DNA of 64,000 bases from Sporolactobacillus sp. STSJ-5 (GCF_024385605.1 NZ_JANFOJ010000014.1:19850-83849); one strand, 5' to 3'. Positions 55,049 through 63,481 are shown, numbered from the stretch's first letter. A program made the numbers and translations. Notes: generated by a model from the letters alone, not told the origin.

Positions 55049-55876
55049 CTAACTAAGCGTACGCTGTTCTTCCTCCTCTAACTGTCGCAACATCGCCGAA
55101 AAGAAAAAGAGACAAGTCAAGGTCAAGCCAGAGAAAATGATAATCGGTGGCAAAGTATTCACTTTTAGAAACCACATGGAGACAATCATAAGCGAAACGA
55201 TATTCATTGCCGTCATTGCCGCGAAAAGAATCATTGGCGGAGCTAAGATGTATCCAATCGATCTCTTCTTAATGAGAAGGACTCCGGCCAGAATCATAAG
55301 CGGCAGATAAAACGAAAAATCAAGTGCATGGACCGGATTTGATAAAAGACCTGATTTTGTAATACTCTCAGGCGTCTTGTCCGTCAGAATTGCCGGCAGT
55401 GCATCCGCCAGCCACGCCATTGCAAACACCAAAGCAATCATAATAAGAAAAATCCCAACTGATTTTGCAGGGACAACTTTTTTGAACCAAGACTTAAAAG
55501 AAACCTTTATGTTCCTGTAAAAGAAATACAAGACAGAATAGATGGACAAACCAAGGATTACACAATAAAAAAGAAACAAGGAATTAAAGTGAAGCGCAAA
55601 GCAGTAGATCACAAAAGAATAAATATTGGTAATCATTGCTCCAAGCCAGATAAGAATGCCGACTCTGCTCCCTTTCGAAGCAAGAAAAGAGGAAAAGAAT
55701 AACAATGGAGCTACAACAAACAGATTCGAAAAATCTTGGCCAATTGTCTGCGCATACCAAGCACTGGTCTCTTTTGCATAAGTAGCTGAATGCAAGATGC
55801 CGAAGCACGAGGTGATCACCATTAAAATAACTACAGGCACTGTGAAGAACAAAATGCCTTTATCCGTTTGTTTCAT
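55049..55876 (-). CDS. Polytopic membrane protein co-transcribed with marR
   Basis: Protein of 275 residues with about eight membrane helices and few charged loops; the C-terminus ends in an acidic EEEEQ tail. I do not recognise the family. Its ATG overlaps the marR stop (TAATG), so it is translationally coupled to the regulator and is probably what the regulator controls. An export or membrane-stress role is possible from context only. Confidence 0.7.
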   Translation of the reverse strand: MKQTDKGILFFTVPVVILMVITSCFGILHSATYAKETSAWYAQTIGQDFSNLFVVAPLLFFSSFLASKGSRVGILIWLGAMITNIYSFVIYCFALHFNSLFLFYCVILGLSIYSVLYFFYRNIKVSFKSWFKKVVPAKSVGIFLIMIALVFAMAWLADALPAILTDKTPESITKSGLLSNPVHALDFSFYLPLMILAGVLLIKKRSIGYILAPPMILFAAMTAMNIVSLMIVSMWFLKVNTLPPIIIFSGLTLTCLFFFSAMLRQLEEEEQRTLS

Positions 55877-56346
55877 TATTGTTCCCCCTGTTCCATCTCG
55901 AACAAATTCTTGAATACTTGTCTCATGACTCTTCTTGCTGTGTGTATATCTTCATCAATTACTCCTTTGAATAATGCTTGAGTAAACACGAGTCCCTCAT
56001 TTCTCAAATCACTCCAAAAATCCATGCTGTGCTTAGTCAGCTTAAGACGAGTCACGCGCGCGTCATTTTGATCTTTTTCAAGAACAAGCAGCCCCTTCTC
56101 CTCCAGTTTCAGAGCAATCTGTTTCACATTTTGATGTGAGCTCCCCATTTCCCTTGCCGCCTCTTTAATGGTCGGCGCCTCGTCAAACAGGTTGTCAATG
56201 ACAACGGACAAAAACCATTGCTTTGTCGTCACATCAAATCGTTTAAATTCATGTTGAAGCAGCGTATCAATCCGGTTCGCCGCGACAAAAATAAAGCCAA
56301 ACAAGAACTGCTGATCAGGCATAGAATCAATTTTTTTAAACTGCAT
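55876..56346 (-). CDS. MarR-family transcriptional regulator
   Basis: Winged-helix repressor of 156 residues. The recognition region PTIKEAAREMGSSHQNVKQIALKLEEKGLLVLEKDQNDARVTRLKLT contains the MarR helix-turn-helix and the conserved D-x-R-D/A-x-R wing. ATG 56346 follows GGAGAAG. A perfect 18-bp palindrome 20 bases upstream is the obvious autoregulatory operator. The downstream membrane-protein gene is coupled by overlap. Confidence 0.88.
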   Translation of the reverse strand: MQFKKIDSMPDQQFLFGFIFVAANRIDTLLQHEFKRFDVTTKQWFLSVVIDNLFDEAPTIKEAAREMGSSHQNVKQIALKLEEKGLLVLEKDQNDARVTRLKLTKHSMDFWSDLRNEGLVFTQALFKGVIDEDIHTARRVMRQVFKNLFEMEQGEQ

Positions 56347-56365
56347 TTTTCTTCTCCTATACAAA

Positions 56366-56407
56366 AAAAGGTAATGTATTATCCATTTAGATAATACATT
56401 ACCTTTT
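56366..56407. promoter_or_regulatory. Perfect 18-bp palindrome, probable MarR operator
   Basis: Left arm AAAAGGTAATGTATTATC (56366-56383), loop CATTTA, and an exactly complementary right arm (56390-56407). It lies 20 bases before the marR start. The AT-rich core AATGTATTATC is MarR-site-like. With flanking T and A runs it could also act as a terminator. Confidence 0.65.
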
Positions 56408-56473
56408 CATTTCTTACAAGTGGTCAATCACAATCCCCAATTTGAAAAAAGATTTAGCAATTAAAAACAGTAT

Positions 56474-56502
56474 TTGACAAAAGCAGATGACAGTGATTAA
56501 AT
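56474..56502 (+). promoter_or_regulatory. Promoter of the aromatic operon
   Basis: -35 TTGACA (56474-56479), a 17-base spacer and -10 TTAAAT (56497-56502). Transcription should start near 56509, giving a leader of almost 300 bases before the first structural gene. Confidence 0.75.
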
Positions 56503-56533
56503 GGTATCTAACCTAATCGAGAGGAAAAATAAA

Positions 56534-56593
56534 ATGAAAAAGTTGCAATTGGCTCAATCATACTTTAATGGCTTCTATTACTACTTTAGATAG
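56534..56593 (+). CDS. Phe/Tyr-rich attenuation leader peptide
   Basis: A 19-codon frame starting at ATG 56534 with AGAGG nine bases upstream. Residues 10-18 read YFNGFYYYF, so seven of nine codons are Tyr or Phe, and the frame ends in TAG at 56591-56593. The stop codon abuts a 10-bp hairpin. Together with the downstream alternative stems and terminator, this is the layout of a ribosome-mediated attenuator sensing charged tRNA-Tyr and tRNA-Phe. Such leaders are rare in Bacilli, which normally use T-boxes. Confidence 0.8.
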   Translation: MKKLQLAQSYFNGFYYYFR

Positions 56594-56777
56594 TTCGTAT
56601 CCGCTCTGGATACGAACGCAAACGCGTAAGTATCTAGAGTTGGGAAGCTGTTTTGGTCTGACCAACTAGATGCGCAAGATTAAATCTAATTGGTTGCCAT
56701 TACAATCCGGACCTTTTTATTTTCCTGACGGAAATTCGTAACCAGTTAGATTAATCATCTGACTGGTTATTTTTTTA
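56593..56777 (+). promoter_or_regulatory. Cascade attenuator of the aromatic operon
   Basis: A hairpin (56593-56602 with 56608-56617, ten perfect pairs) is followed by five segments able to pair with their neighbours: A 56632-56643 (ATCTA..GTTGG), B 56662-56671 (CCAACTAGAT), C 56684-56697 (ATCTAATTGGTTGC), D 56738-56751 (GTAACCAGTTAGAT) and E 56757-56768 (ATCTGACTGGTT). D:E followed by seven T residues is a terminator; C:D is the antiterminator. The exclusive pairings A:B, B:C, C:D, D:E allow a switch set by ribosome position on the leader peptide. Confidence 0.78.
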
Positions 56778-56801
56778 CACTTTTTTGGGAGGAAATGGGG
56801 C

Positions 56802-58277
56802 ATGAACACAATGACGAAATCAAACAAACTCAGACTAAGTATTTCTTTGTACCTGAACTATTTCGTTCATGGTATCGGACTATTAATTTTAACGCAAAAT
56901 ATGAGGCCGCTCAGCAGCGAATGGGGCACATCGATCGCAACCGTATCCTACGTTATTTCCGGAGTCGGAGTTGGTCGACTGCTCGCCTACTATTTTCTTG
57001 GCAGCTTGTCAGACCGCTACGGTCGAAAAAAAATTATTCTCTTCGGGATGATCAGCTACTCCATCTTTTTCATCGGAATCCTTTTGACCAAAGATTTTAA
57101 AGTCGCTTACCTGCTTGCAATCCTCGCCGGAGTGGCGAACTCGGCACTCGATTCGGGAACCTATCCAACCTTCTTGGAAATGAACCGCAACAATGGAGCG
57201 GCGAGCATCCTCATTAAAGCTGCGATGTCAATTGGAGAGTTTGTTCTGCCTCTATACATCGGCCTGAATGAAAATCTGGGCGGCTGGTACGGATTAAGCT
57301 TTATCTTTGCGGCTGCACTCCTACTGATCAATGCCGTGCTGATCAGCCAATCGCAATTTCCACTGCAAGCAAAGCCTGAGAAAACCGAACAGCATCATTT
57401 ATTTTCTAATGGGAAGCTGTCAAAAGCAAAGATCGGTTTAGTCACCATTTTATCTTTATATGGTTACACCTCAATGGCCTTGATGATTCTCTTTACCCAA
57501 TGGATCACGCTCTACGGAATTGATGTATTGCATATGAGCAATATGCAGGCGCACTTTCTGCTGTCGCTTTACAGCATTGGATCGATTGTCGGCGTTTTGC
57601 TGGTCTTCACTATTTTAAAAAGCGCGCTGATCAAAGAGGGCACACTAATGGTCATTATGAACGGTCTCTCGCTGCTCTTTCTTTTAACCGTTTCTTTTTC
57701 ACTCAACCATTTAGCGGTCACCGTCGCATCTTTTTTCTTCGGTGTCACGGCAGCGGGAGGCATTATGCAGGTCGGTTTGACTATATTCAGCTCCATGTTT
57801 CCTCACGCTAAAGGGCGTGTTACGGCCATCTTTTTTTCTTTCGGAAGTATCGCATCATTCACAGTTCCTATTTTCACCGGCATGCTGTCCAATATTGGAA
57901 CGGCATACGCCTTGCGCAGCGACCTTGTGATCGCGTCGTTTTCACTCGTTCTATGGATCATTGGTCATCGACTGCTCACCCTATCCAGTGACTGCACGGG
58001 TTACGAGACAGAGCGTAGCCAAATCAATTTTATCGATTACTGGATTCTTAAATTGCTTCAATGGCGTTTCAAACTGGCCAAATCAATCGGAATGAAAAAG
58101 ATGAATCAAGGTCTGCAGGTCTTAGATCCCTTTCGGGAAAAAGAAATTATTTCGAGGATTGATCAGCGCGTAAAAGATCATGAGAACCGTGACCATTATC
58201 AAGAAATTTTCCAAACCATCTTAACAAATTCAAAGCAATGTCAAACGGACTTGCAGGAGAAAGGAAGAGTTAAATGA
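56802..58277 (+). CDS. MFS transporter fused to AroQ chorismate mutase
   Basis: Protein of 491 residues with two parts. Residues 1 to about 395 are a 12-span MFS carrier with the loop 2-3 motif GSLSDRYGRKKIILFG. Residues 404-485 are an AroQ-type chorismate mutase domain. Aligned to the E. coli enzyme, every catalytic residue is kept: Arg405, Arg422, Lys433, Asp442, Arg445, Glu446, Ser477 and Gln481. The mutase part, on the cytoplasmic tail, should convert chorismate to prephenate; the substrate of the carrier is unknown but probably a pathway metabolite. GGGAGG lies nine bases before the ATG. It is the first structural gene after the attenuator and overlaps aroC by four bases. Confidence 0.88.
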   Translation: MNTMTKSNKLRLSISLYLNYFVHGIGLLILTQNMRPLSSEWGTSIATVSYVISGVGVGRLLAYYFLGSLSDRYGRKKIILFGMISYSIFFIGILLTKDFKVAYLLAILAGVANSALDSGTYPTFLEMNRNNGAASILIKAAMSIGEFVLPLYIGLNENLGGWYGLSFIFAAALLLINAVLISQSQFPLQAKPEKTEQHHLFSNGKLSKAKIGLVTILSLYGYTSMALMILFTQWITLYGIDVLHMSNMQAHFLLSLYSIGSIVGVLLVFTILKSALIKEGTLMVIMNGLSLLFLLTVSFSLNHLAVTVASFFFGVTAAGGIMQVGLTIFSSMFPHAKGRVTAIFFSFGSIASFTVPIFTGMLSNIGTAYALRSDLVIASFSLVLWIIGHRLLTLSSDCTGYETERSQINFIDYWILKLLQWRFKLAKSIGMKKMNQGLQVLDPFREKEIISRIDQRVKDHENRDHYQEIFQTILTNSKQCQTDLQEKGRVK

Positions 58278-59440
58278 TTTATTTTACAGCAGGAGAATCG
58301 CACGGCCCGCAATTAACGGGAATCATTGAGGGGTTTCCAGCCGGACTCCACTTGTCCATTGAGAAGATCAATCAGAAACTAAGTGAACGGCAAAAAGGCT
58401 ACGGACGCGGTTATCGCCAGAAGATCGAAAAAGACCAAGTCAAAATCACCTCCGGCGTGCGCCACAGTATCACCTTGGGTTCACCGATCACCTTAACCAT
58501 TGCCAACATTGATCACAAGCACTGGAGTGAAATTATGGATCCGGTCCATAAGCCCGATCCGGAAACGAACCTGCGTGAAGTGAAAAATCCGCGCCCCGGC
58601 CATGCAGATCTGGTTGGCGGCATGAAATACGGACACCAGGATCTGCGCAATGTGCTTGAGCGCTCTTCCGCCCGCGAAACAGCGATGCGCGTAGCTATTG
58701 GTGCTGTCTGCACGCAGCTTCTGAATGAGCTGGGTATCGAAATCGCCGGTTATGTACGAAAAATCGGTACCATTGAAGCTGATATCGATCAGCTATTAAC
58801 ACCTGATCAAATTGAGCGCGCAATCAGCGGCAATGATCTTCGTATCGTCAATTCGGATAAGGTTGAGGCTATTCATGAGTTTATTGATCAAACCAAAAAG
58901 GCAGGAGACACATTGGGAGGAATCGTCCGTGTCATTGCCAAGAACGTCCCGGCCGGATTGGGGAGCTATACCTCATGGAACGAGAAACTGGATGCCAAAA
59001 TAGCAGCGGCGGTTATCGGTATTAATGCGTTCAAAGGTGTGAGCTTTGGCGACGGCTTTGACTTGGGTACAAAACCAGGCAGTCAAGTGATGGATCCCAT
59101 CTATTGGAATCAAGATCAAGGCTGGTACCGAAGCAGCGATCATCTCGGCGGATTTGAAGGCGGCATGACGAACGGAATGCCACTGATTATTAACGCAGCC
59201 ATGAAGCCTATACCTACGCTTTACAAGCCTTTGCACAGTGTCGCTATTGATACAAAAGAGGAACATAAAGCCAGTATCGAACGCTCTGATGTCACGGCCA
59301 TCGTCCCGGCATCGCTTGTCATTGAAGCCGTCGTCGCAATCGAGCTATGCAAAATCATTTTGGACACCTTTGATTGCGCGAGCATGGAACGTTTGAAAAA
59401 ACAGTATCTCGATTATTGTGATGAGTTGAAAAAATATTAA
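58274..59440 (+). CDS. aroC: Chorismate synthase
   Basis: Enzyme of 388 residues making chorismate from EPSP with reduced FMN. The N-terminal GESHGPQLTGIIEGFPAGL, the RPGHADLVGGMKYGHQDLRNVLERSSARETA segment and the late GGFEGGMTNGMPLII are the three family signatures. The length is normal. The ATG overlaps the end of the transporter-mutase gene (ATGA), placing chorismate production and its first use under coupled translation. Confidence 0.96.
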   Translation: MIYFTAGESHGPQLTGIIEGFPAGLHLSIEKINQKLSERQKGYGRGYRQKIEKDQVKITSGVRHSITLGSPITLTIANIDHKHWSEIMDPVHKPDPETNLREVKNPRPGHADLVGGMKYGHQDLRNVLERSSARETAMRVAIGAVCTQLLNELGIEIAGYVRKIGTIEADIDQLLTPDQIERAISGNDLRIVNSDKVEAIHEFIDQTKKAGDTLGGIVRVIAKNVPAGLGSYTSWNEKLDAKIAAAVIGINAFKGVSFGDGFDLGTKPGSQVMDPIYWNQDQGWYRSSDHLGGFEGGMTNGMPLIINAAMKPIPTLYKPLHSVAIDTKEEHKASIERSDVTAIVPASLVIEAVVAIELCKIILDTFDCASMERLKKQYLDYCDELKKY

Positions 59441-59453
59441 GGAGACCACGCCG

Positions 59454-60008
59454 GTGATCATTCATACTCTGGGACCTGAAGCAACGGACAGCTGTCGTGC
59501 TGCGCAGTATTATCTGAATGAGCATCCTGGTGACATCCAGATTGAGCTTCATGATTGTTTTGAAAGTATTATTGAGCATTTTAATGACTATCAAGGCGAT
59601 TATTTTATGATTCCCGCTGCATTTAAGTCATGTCATGAACAGCTTGATTGGGCGGACATTCACTATACCTACTTGGATCAATTGAAGCTTGTCACGTGCT
59701 TTCGCTATGCACTTGATCCGCTCGTACTGATACGGCGCCTGAAACCAAACACGAATGCCGCCTATACGCATCCATCAACCGCCGCCTTGATGAAGAACTA
59801 TCTACGCTCCATTCAAGATGAAGCTGTGATTCATTATACCGACAGTAAGTATTTGGCGTATCAAAACTACAAGGATGCCCAGGCACGCTATGTCATTACC
59901 AATCAAAAAAATGTCCAATTGGGGGACGATGAAAAAGTTGAGCGCACCTACACGCCGGACATGGTCTGGTGTCTCTATCAAATTTTGAAAAAACAGGTGA
60001 TCACATGA
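59454..60008 (+). CDS. BacA-like / prephenate dehydratase-fold protein
   Basis: Protein of 184 residues. The opening HTLGPEATDSCRAAQYYL matches the start of prephenate dehydratase domains. IELHDCFESIIE, LVTCFRYALDPLVLI, YTHPSTAALMKNYL, ARYVITNQ and the final TPDMVWCLY line up best, from memory, with BacA, the prephenate decarboxylase of bacilysin synthesis. The TRF-type catalytic motif of true dehydratases and an ACT domain are absent. It may act on prephenate to make either phenylpyruvate or a non-aromatic product. It starts at GTG 59454 after AAGGAGA and overlaps aroA by four bases. Confidence 0.7.
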   Translation: MIIHTLGPEATDSCRAAQYYLNEHPGDIQIELHDCFESIIEHFNDYQGDYFMIPAAFKSCHEQLDWADIHYTYLDQLKLVTCFRYALDPLVLIRRLKPNTNAAYTHPSTAALMKNYLRSIQDEAVIHYTDSKYLAYQNYKDAQARYVITNQKNVQLGDDEKVERTYTPDMVWCLYQILKKQVIT

Positions 60009-61315
60009 AAACCCTAAGAACGAATCAGCAACAAGGACTTCAAGGCGCACTTGAGGTACCCGGGGATAAAAGTATTTCCCATCGAAGCATCTTTTTCGGT
60101 GCAATCAGCACCGGCGACACGGAAATCACTCATTTTCTTTCCTCTGAGGACTGCCTGAGAACCATGCAGGCATTTGGGGATATGGGCGTATCGATTGAAC
60201 GGACAAAAGATCGTGTCCTGGTGCATGGCGTCGGATTAAATGGACTTCGGCAGCCAAACCATGCGTTGAATATGGGCAACTCAGGAACCACAACGCGGCT
60301 GATGCTCGGATTATTGAGTGGGCAGCCCTTCACCACAGAATTATTTGGCGACCAGTCACTAAGCAGGCGACCCATGAAACGGGTCACCGAACCGCTCAGC
60401 CAACTAGGCGCGCGGTTCAAAGTGACGGAGGACGGAAGATTGCCAATCACGGTTTACGGTTCACCGAATCTCAATCCCGTTGACTACCGCCTGCCGGTCG
60501 CCAGCGCTCAGGTAAAAAGTGCGCTGATCTTAGCAGGACTGTGTGCAAACAAGACATCAACCATTATTGAAAAGCAGCAAACTCGCGATCATACCGAACT
60601 TATGCTAAGCGCATTCGGCGGACAAATTGAAAAGCAAGGGCTGACACTAAAGGTAGCTGGAAAACCGAAGCTTATCGGTCAGCCCATTAGGGTACCTGGA
60701 GATCTGTCATCGGCCGCATTTTTCATTGCTGCTGGCACCCTCGTGCCGCACAGTGCGATTACGCTCCATAATGTCGGACTGAACCCGACCCGTACCGGTT
60801 TTCTTCGTGTCCTGAAGCGAATGGGAGCGAATATCACCATTCAGAATCGTTCAACTCATGCAGAACCTTCAGGTGACCTGCACATACGGAGTGCGTCTCT
60901 GCGTGCGATTGAGATTACGAGCGATGACATTCCAAGCGTCATTGATGAACTGCCTCTGATCGCTCTCTTGGCGACTCAGGCTGAGGGAACAACGAAAATA
61001 ACCGGAGCTGAAGAACTGCGCGTTAAAGAAACAGATCGTATCACCGTTGTGGCTGCCGAACTACGAACGCTTGGCGCAGAAATTACGGAACTTCCTGACG
61101 GGATGATCATTCAAGGCGGAACACGACTTGCTCCGCAGGAAACCGATCAGGTGGACTCGCACGGAGATCATCGAATTGGCATGATGCTGGCAGTAGCTGC
61201 CTTACTTGTTAAAAGCGATCTGACCCTCGCCAATGAATCAGCAATCAATATCTCCTATCCCGATTTCTTCGCTGATCTGAATCAACTCATTCCATCAAGC
61301 AGGGCTGCTTTATGA
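60005..61315 (+). CDS. aroA: EPSP synthase (3-phosphoshikimate 1-carboxyvinyltransferase)
   Basis: Enzyme of 436 residues joining shikimate-3-phosphate and PEP. GDKSISHRSIFFGA (about 21-34), NMGNSGTTTRLMLGLLSG (about 84-101) and the late RVKETDRITVVAAELRTLGA plus DSHGDHRIGMMLAVAALL are standard signatures. The NSGTTTR loop is the class II-like form seen in many Gram-positives. ATG 60005 (AGGTGA four bases upstream) overlaps the stop of the previous gene; the longer frame is unlikely. Confidence 0.96.
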   Translation: MKTLRTNQQQGLQGALEVPGDKSISHRSIFFGAISTGDTEITHFLSSEDCLRTMQAFGDMGVSIERTKDRVLVHGVGLNGLRQPNHALNMGNSGTTTRLMLGLLSGQPFTTELFGDQSLSRRPMKRVTEPLSQLGARFKVTEDGRLPITVYGSPNLNPVDYRLPVASAQVKSALILAGLCANKTSTIIEKQQTRDHTELMLSAFGGQIEKQGLTLKVAGKPKLIGQPIRVPGDLSSAAFFIAAGTLVPHSAITLHNVGLNPTRTGFLRVLKRMGANITIQNRSTHAEPSGDLHIRSASLRAIEITSDDIPSVIDELPLIALLATQAEGTTKITGAEELRVKETDRITVVAAELRTLGAEITELPDGMIIQGGTRLAPQETDQVDSHGDHRIGMMLAVAALLVKSDLTLANESAINISYPDFFADLNQLIPSSRAAL

Positions 61316-62424
61316 TGAAAACAATTGTCATCGACGGCTTGGGGCTCATCGGCGGCTCCATCGCCTTAGCGATTAGGCAGCAGTGGCCGGAGCATAAAAT
61401 CATCGGTGTCGACATCAATCACCGTTCATTGACGCACGCAAAAGAAAAAGGGATCATTGATGACGGCTTTACACAGCTGCAAGGCTGTGCCGAAAAAGCA
61501 GACATCATTCTTTTAGCAGCACCGGTCTCCATCATCCTAAAACACATGGAGCAGCTGGCACAGATGCAGCTGAAGCCGGAAGTCATCATTACTGATGTCG
61601 GCAGTACAAAAAAGAAGATCATGGCTAAAGCATCCGTATTTGTTGATCAGGGTATTCTTTTTATCGGCGGACACCCAATGGCCGGTTCACATAAAACAAA
61701 CATTACGGCAGCGAGGGCTGATCTTTTTCAGAGCGCTTACTACTTCTTAATTTCCGATACGCTCACCGATCAACATGCACAAAAAGCAGTGGGTGAACTG
61801 CAGGCATTACTCTCAGAATTGAATGTCAAATGGCAACTTGTTTCGGCGCAGCAGCATGACCAAATTGTCGCTCAGATCAGCCATTTGCCGCATATTATCG
61901 CTTCAGGATTAGTCAACATGGCGCAAAAGGAATTCAGCAGCTCAACTTTATCTTTAAAACTAGCTGCCGGCGGTTTTCGAAGCATCACACGGATCGCGTC
62001 CTCCGATCCGGACATGTGGACAGACATACTCTTAAGCAATCGTCAGACACTCATTGACAAAATCGACACGTTCAGCAAGCTTTTGAAACATGTCAAAGAA
62101 GCGCTCCATTCATCAGATCGCCATGCCATTCAAAACTACTTTCAACGTGCCAAAATTACTAGAGACAGCATCAATGCCCAAGCTTCCAGCTATGCACCTA
62201 ATTTCTATGATTTATTTGTCAACATTCCCGACCGGGTGGGTTCAGTCGCCGAAGTGACACGGGTTTTGGCAGAAGCAAAAATTAACTTAATCAACATTCA
62301 TATTTTGGAAATCAGAGAAGAAATTAATGGCATTCTTCAGTTGTCCTTTTCCAACCAAAATGATCTTGCGGATGCGACATGTGAACTTAAGCAGCATGGA
62401 CTGTCCGTAGTAAGGGGTGAATAA
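61312..62424 (+). CDS. tyrA: Prephenate dehydrogenase with ACT domain
   Basis: NAD-dependent enzyme of 370 residues converting prephenate to 4-hydroxyphenylpyruvate for tyrosine. The Rossmann motif GLGLIGGSIALAI (about 9-21), the VGSTKKKIM segment, the active-site GGHPMAGSHKT (about 117-127) and SHLPHIIAS are present. A C-terminal ACT domain (about 300-368, FYDLFVNIPDRVGSVAEVTRVL) suggests feedback control by an aromatic amino acid. The start overlaps the aroA stop; ATG 61315 is also possible. Confidence 0.95.
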   Translation: MMKTIVIDGLGLIGGSIALAIRQQWPEHKIIGVDINHRSLTHAKEKGIIDDGFTQLQGCAEKADIILLAAPVSIILKHMEQLAQMQLKPEVIITDVGSTKKKIMAKASVFVDQGILFIGGHPMAGSHKTNITAARADLFQSAYYFLISDTLTDQHAQKAVGELQALLSELNVKWQLVSAQQHDQIVAQISHLPHIIASGLVNMAQKEFSSSTLSLKLAAGGFRSITRIASSDPDMWTDILLSNRQTLIDKIDTFSKLLKHVKEALHSSDRHAIQNYFQRAKITRDSINAQASSYAPNFYDLFVNIPDRVGSVAEVTRVLAEAKINLINIHILEIREEINGILQLSFSNQNDLADATCELKQHGLSVVRGE

Positions 62425-62427
62425 GAA

Positions 62428-62940
62428 ATGGTACACAGCATACTCGTCGGTTTTATGGGAAGCGGCAAAACAACCATCGGACAACTCTTGGCAGAGCGTC
62501 TGAACTGCCCCCATCTCGATTTAGATGCACTCATTGTCGCGCATGAGGGAAAAACAATTAATCAAATTTTTGCGGACCATGGTGAAGCATACTTTCGTTC
62601 ATTGGAATCGGAAATGCTTGCCGAAGCGTTCAAACGTGAAGGCATTCTTTCCACCGGCGGAGGTACTCCGGTGCGCTCCATCAATCGCCGTTTATTAATA
62701 AATTCATGCATCCCTGTCGTGTATTTAAAAGCATCTCCAGAAGTGATTAACAATCGCCTACAAGGGGATCAAAGCAGACCGCTTTTTCAATCACTGGACC
62801 AGAAGAAGCTGATTGAGCTTCATCACGAAAGAGAAAATGCCTATGAGCAGTCATCAACAATTAAGTTGACTACCGATCATAAAGAGCCGTCAGAAATCGT
62901 CCGTACGATTTTGAAAAGTATCACTGCGTCTGTTCAATGA
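62428..62940 (+). CDS. aroK: Shikimate kinase
   Basis: Kinase of 170 residues making shikimate-3-phosphate. The P-loop GFMGSGKTTIG (8-18), substrate Asp in LDLDALI (about 33), Arg in AYFRSLE (about 58) and STGGGTPVR (about 77-85) are conserved. It starts three bases after the tyrA stop and completes the operon, whose enzymes cover shikimate to prephenate and on to hydroxyphenylpyruvate. Confidence 0.94.
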   Translation: MVHSILVGFMGSGKTTIGQLLAERLNCPHLDLDALIVAHEGKTINQIFADHGEAYFRSLESEMLAEAFKREGILSTGGGTPVRSINRRLLINSCIPVVYLKASPEVINNRLQGDQSRPLFQSLDQKKLIELHHERENAYEQSSTIKLTTDHKEPSEIVRTILKSITASVQ

Positions 62941-63053
62941 GAAATGCGTCATTTAATCGGGGTAACGTTGCATCGCTTTTCGTTGCACCATTCATTTTCA
63001 TGATGAGAAAGGTGTATAATCGCACATGTACGAATTTGATTTGAGGTGATTTG

Positions 63054-63452
63054 ATGCGCAAGACTTTATCTGTTGTTGCCGCAATACTAGAAAACGCGAA
63101 TAAGGAAATTCTGTGTGCTCTGCGTTCGCCAAAAATGTCGATCTCAAACCACTGGGAATTTCCCGGCGGCAAGATCCAAGATGGCGAAACACCTGCAGAA
63201 GCTATTGAACGCGAAATCAGAGAAGAACTGAAATGCTCCATCGAGGCTAAAGAAATTTTCCTCACCAGTCATCATGACTACGAGACTTTCTCCATTGATT
63301 TGACTGCCATTACATGCAAACTTGTAGAGGGGTTCCCAACCGCACATGAACATTCCAAGCTCATTTGGTTAAAAAGAGAAAATCTTGATTCGCTAAAATG
63401 GGCACCGGCCGATGTCGCAACAGTGGAACGACTTGTAAAAGAGAGCATGTAA
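63054..63452 (+). CDS. Nudix hydrolase (MutT-like)
   Basis: Pyrophosphohydrolase of 132 residues. The Nudix box is complete: GGKIQDGETPAEAIEREI followed by REELKC (about 36-59). The WEFPGGK lead-in and overall length fit MutT/YjhB-type enzymes that clean 8-oxo-dGTP or related nucleotides. GAGGTG lies five bases before ATG 63054, and a TATAAT at 63015-63020 is a plausible -10, so it is probably separate from the aro operon. Confidence 0.9.
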   Translation: MRKTLSVVAAILENANKEILCALRSPKMSISNHWEFPGGKIQDGETPAEAIEREIREELKCSIEAKEIFLTSHHDYETFSIDLTAITCKLVEGFPTAHEHSKLIWLKRENLDSLKWAPADVATVERLVKESM

Positions 63453-63481
63453 TAGTCTTTTTATTTTATTCGAAAAATGTG

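Noticed and set aside
56509..56801. T-box leader for the aromatic operon
   Set aside because: No T-box core (GGTGGNACCGCG) or specifier-loop layout is seen, whereas a Phe/Tyr-rich peptide and alternative stems are present.
56802..62940. A bacilysin-type biosynthetic cluster
   Set aside because: Only a BacA-like gene and a transporter are present. The isomerase, reductase, ligase and aminotransferase genes of bac clusters are missing, and the rest are core aro genes.
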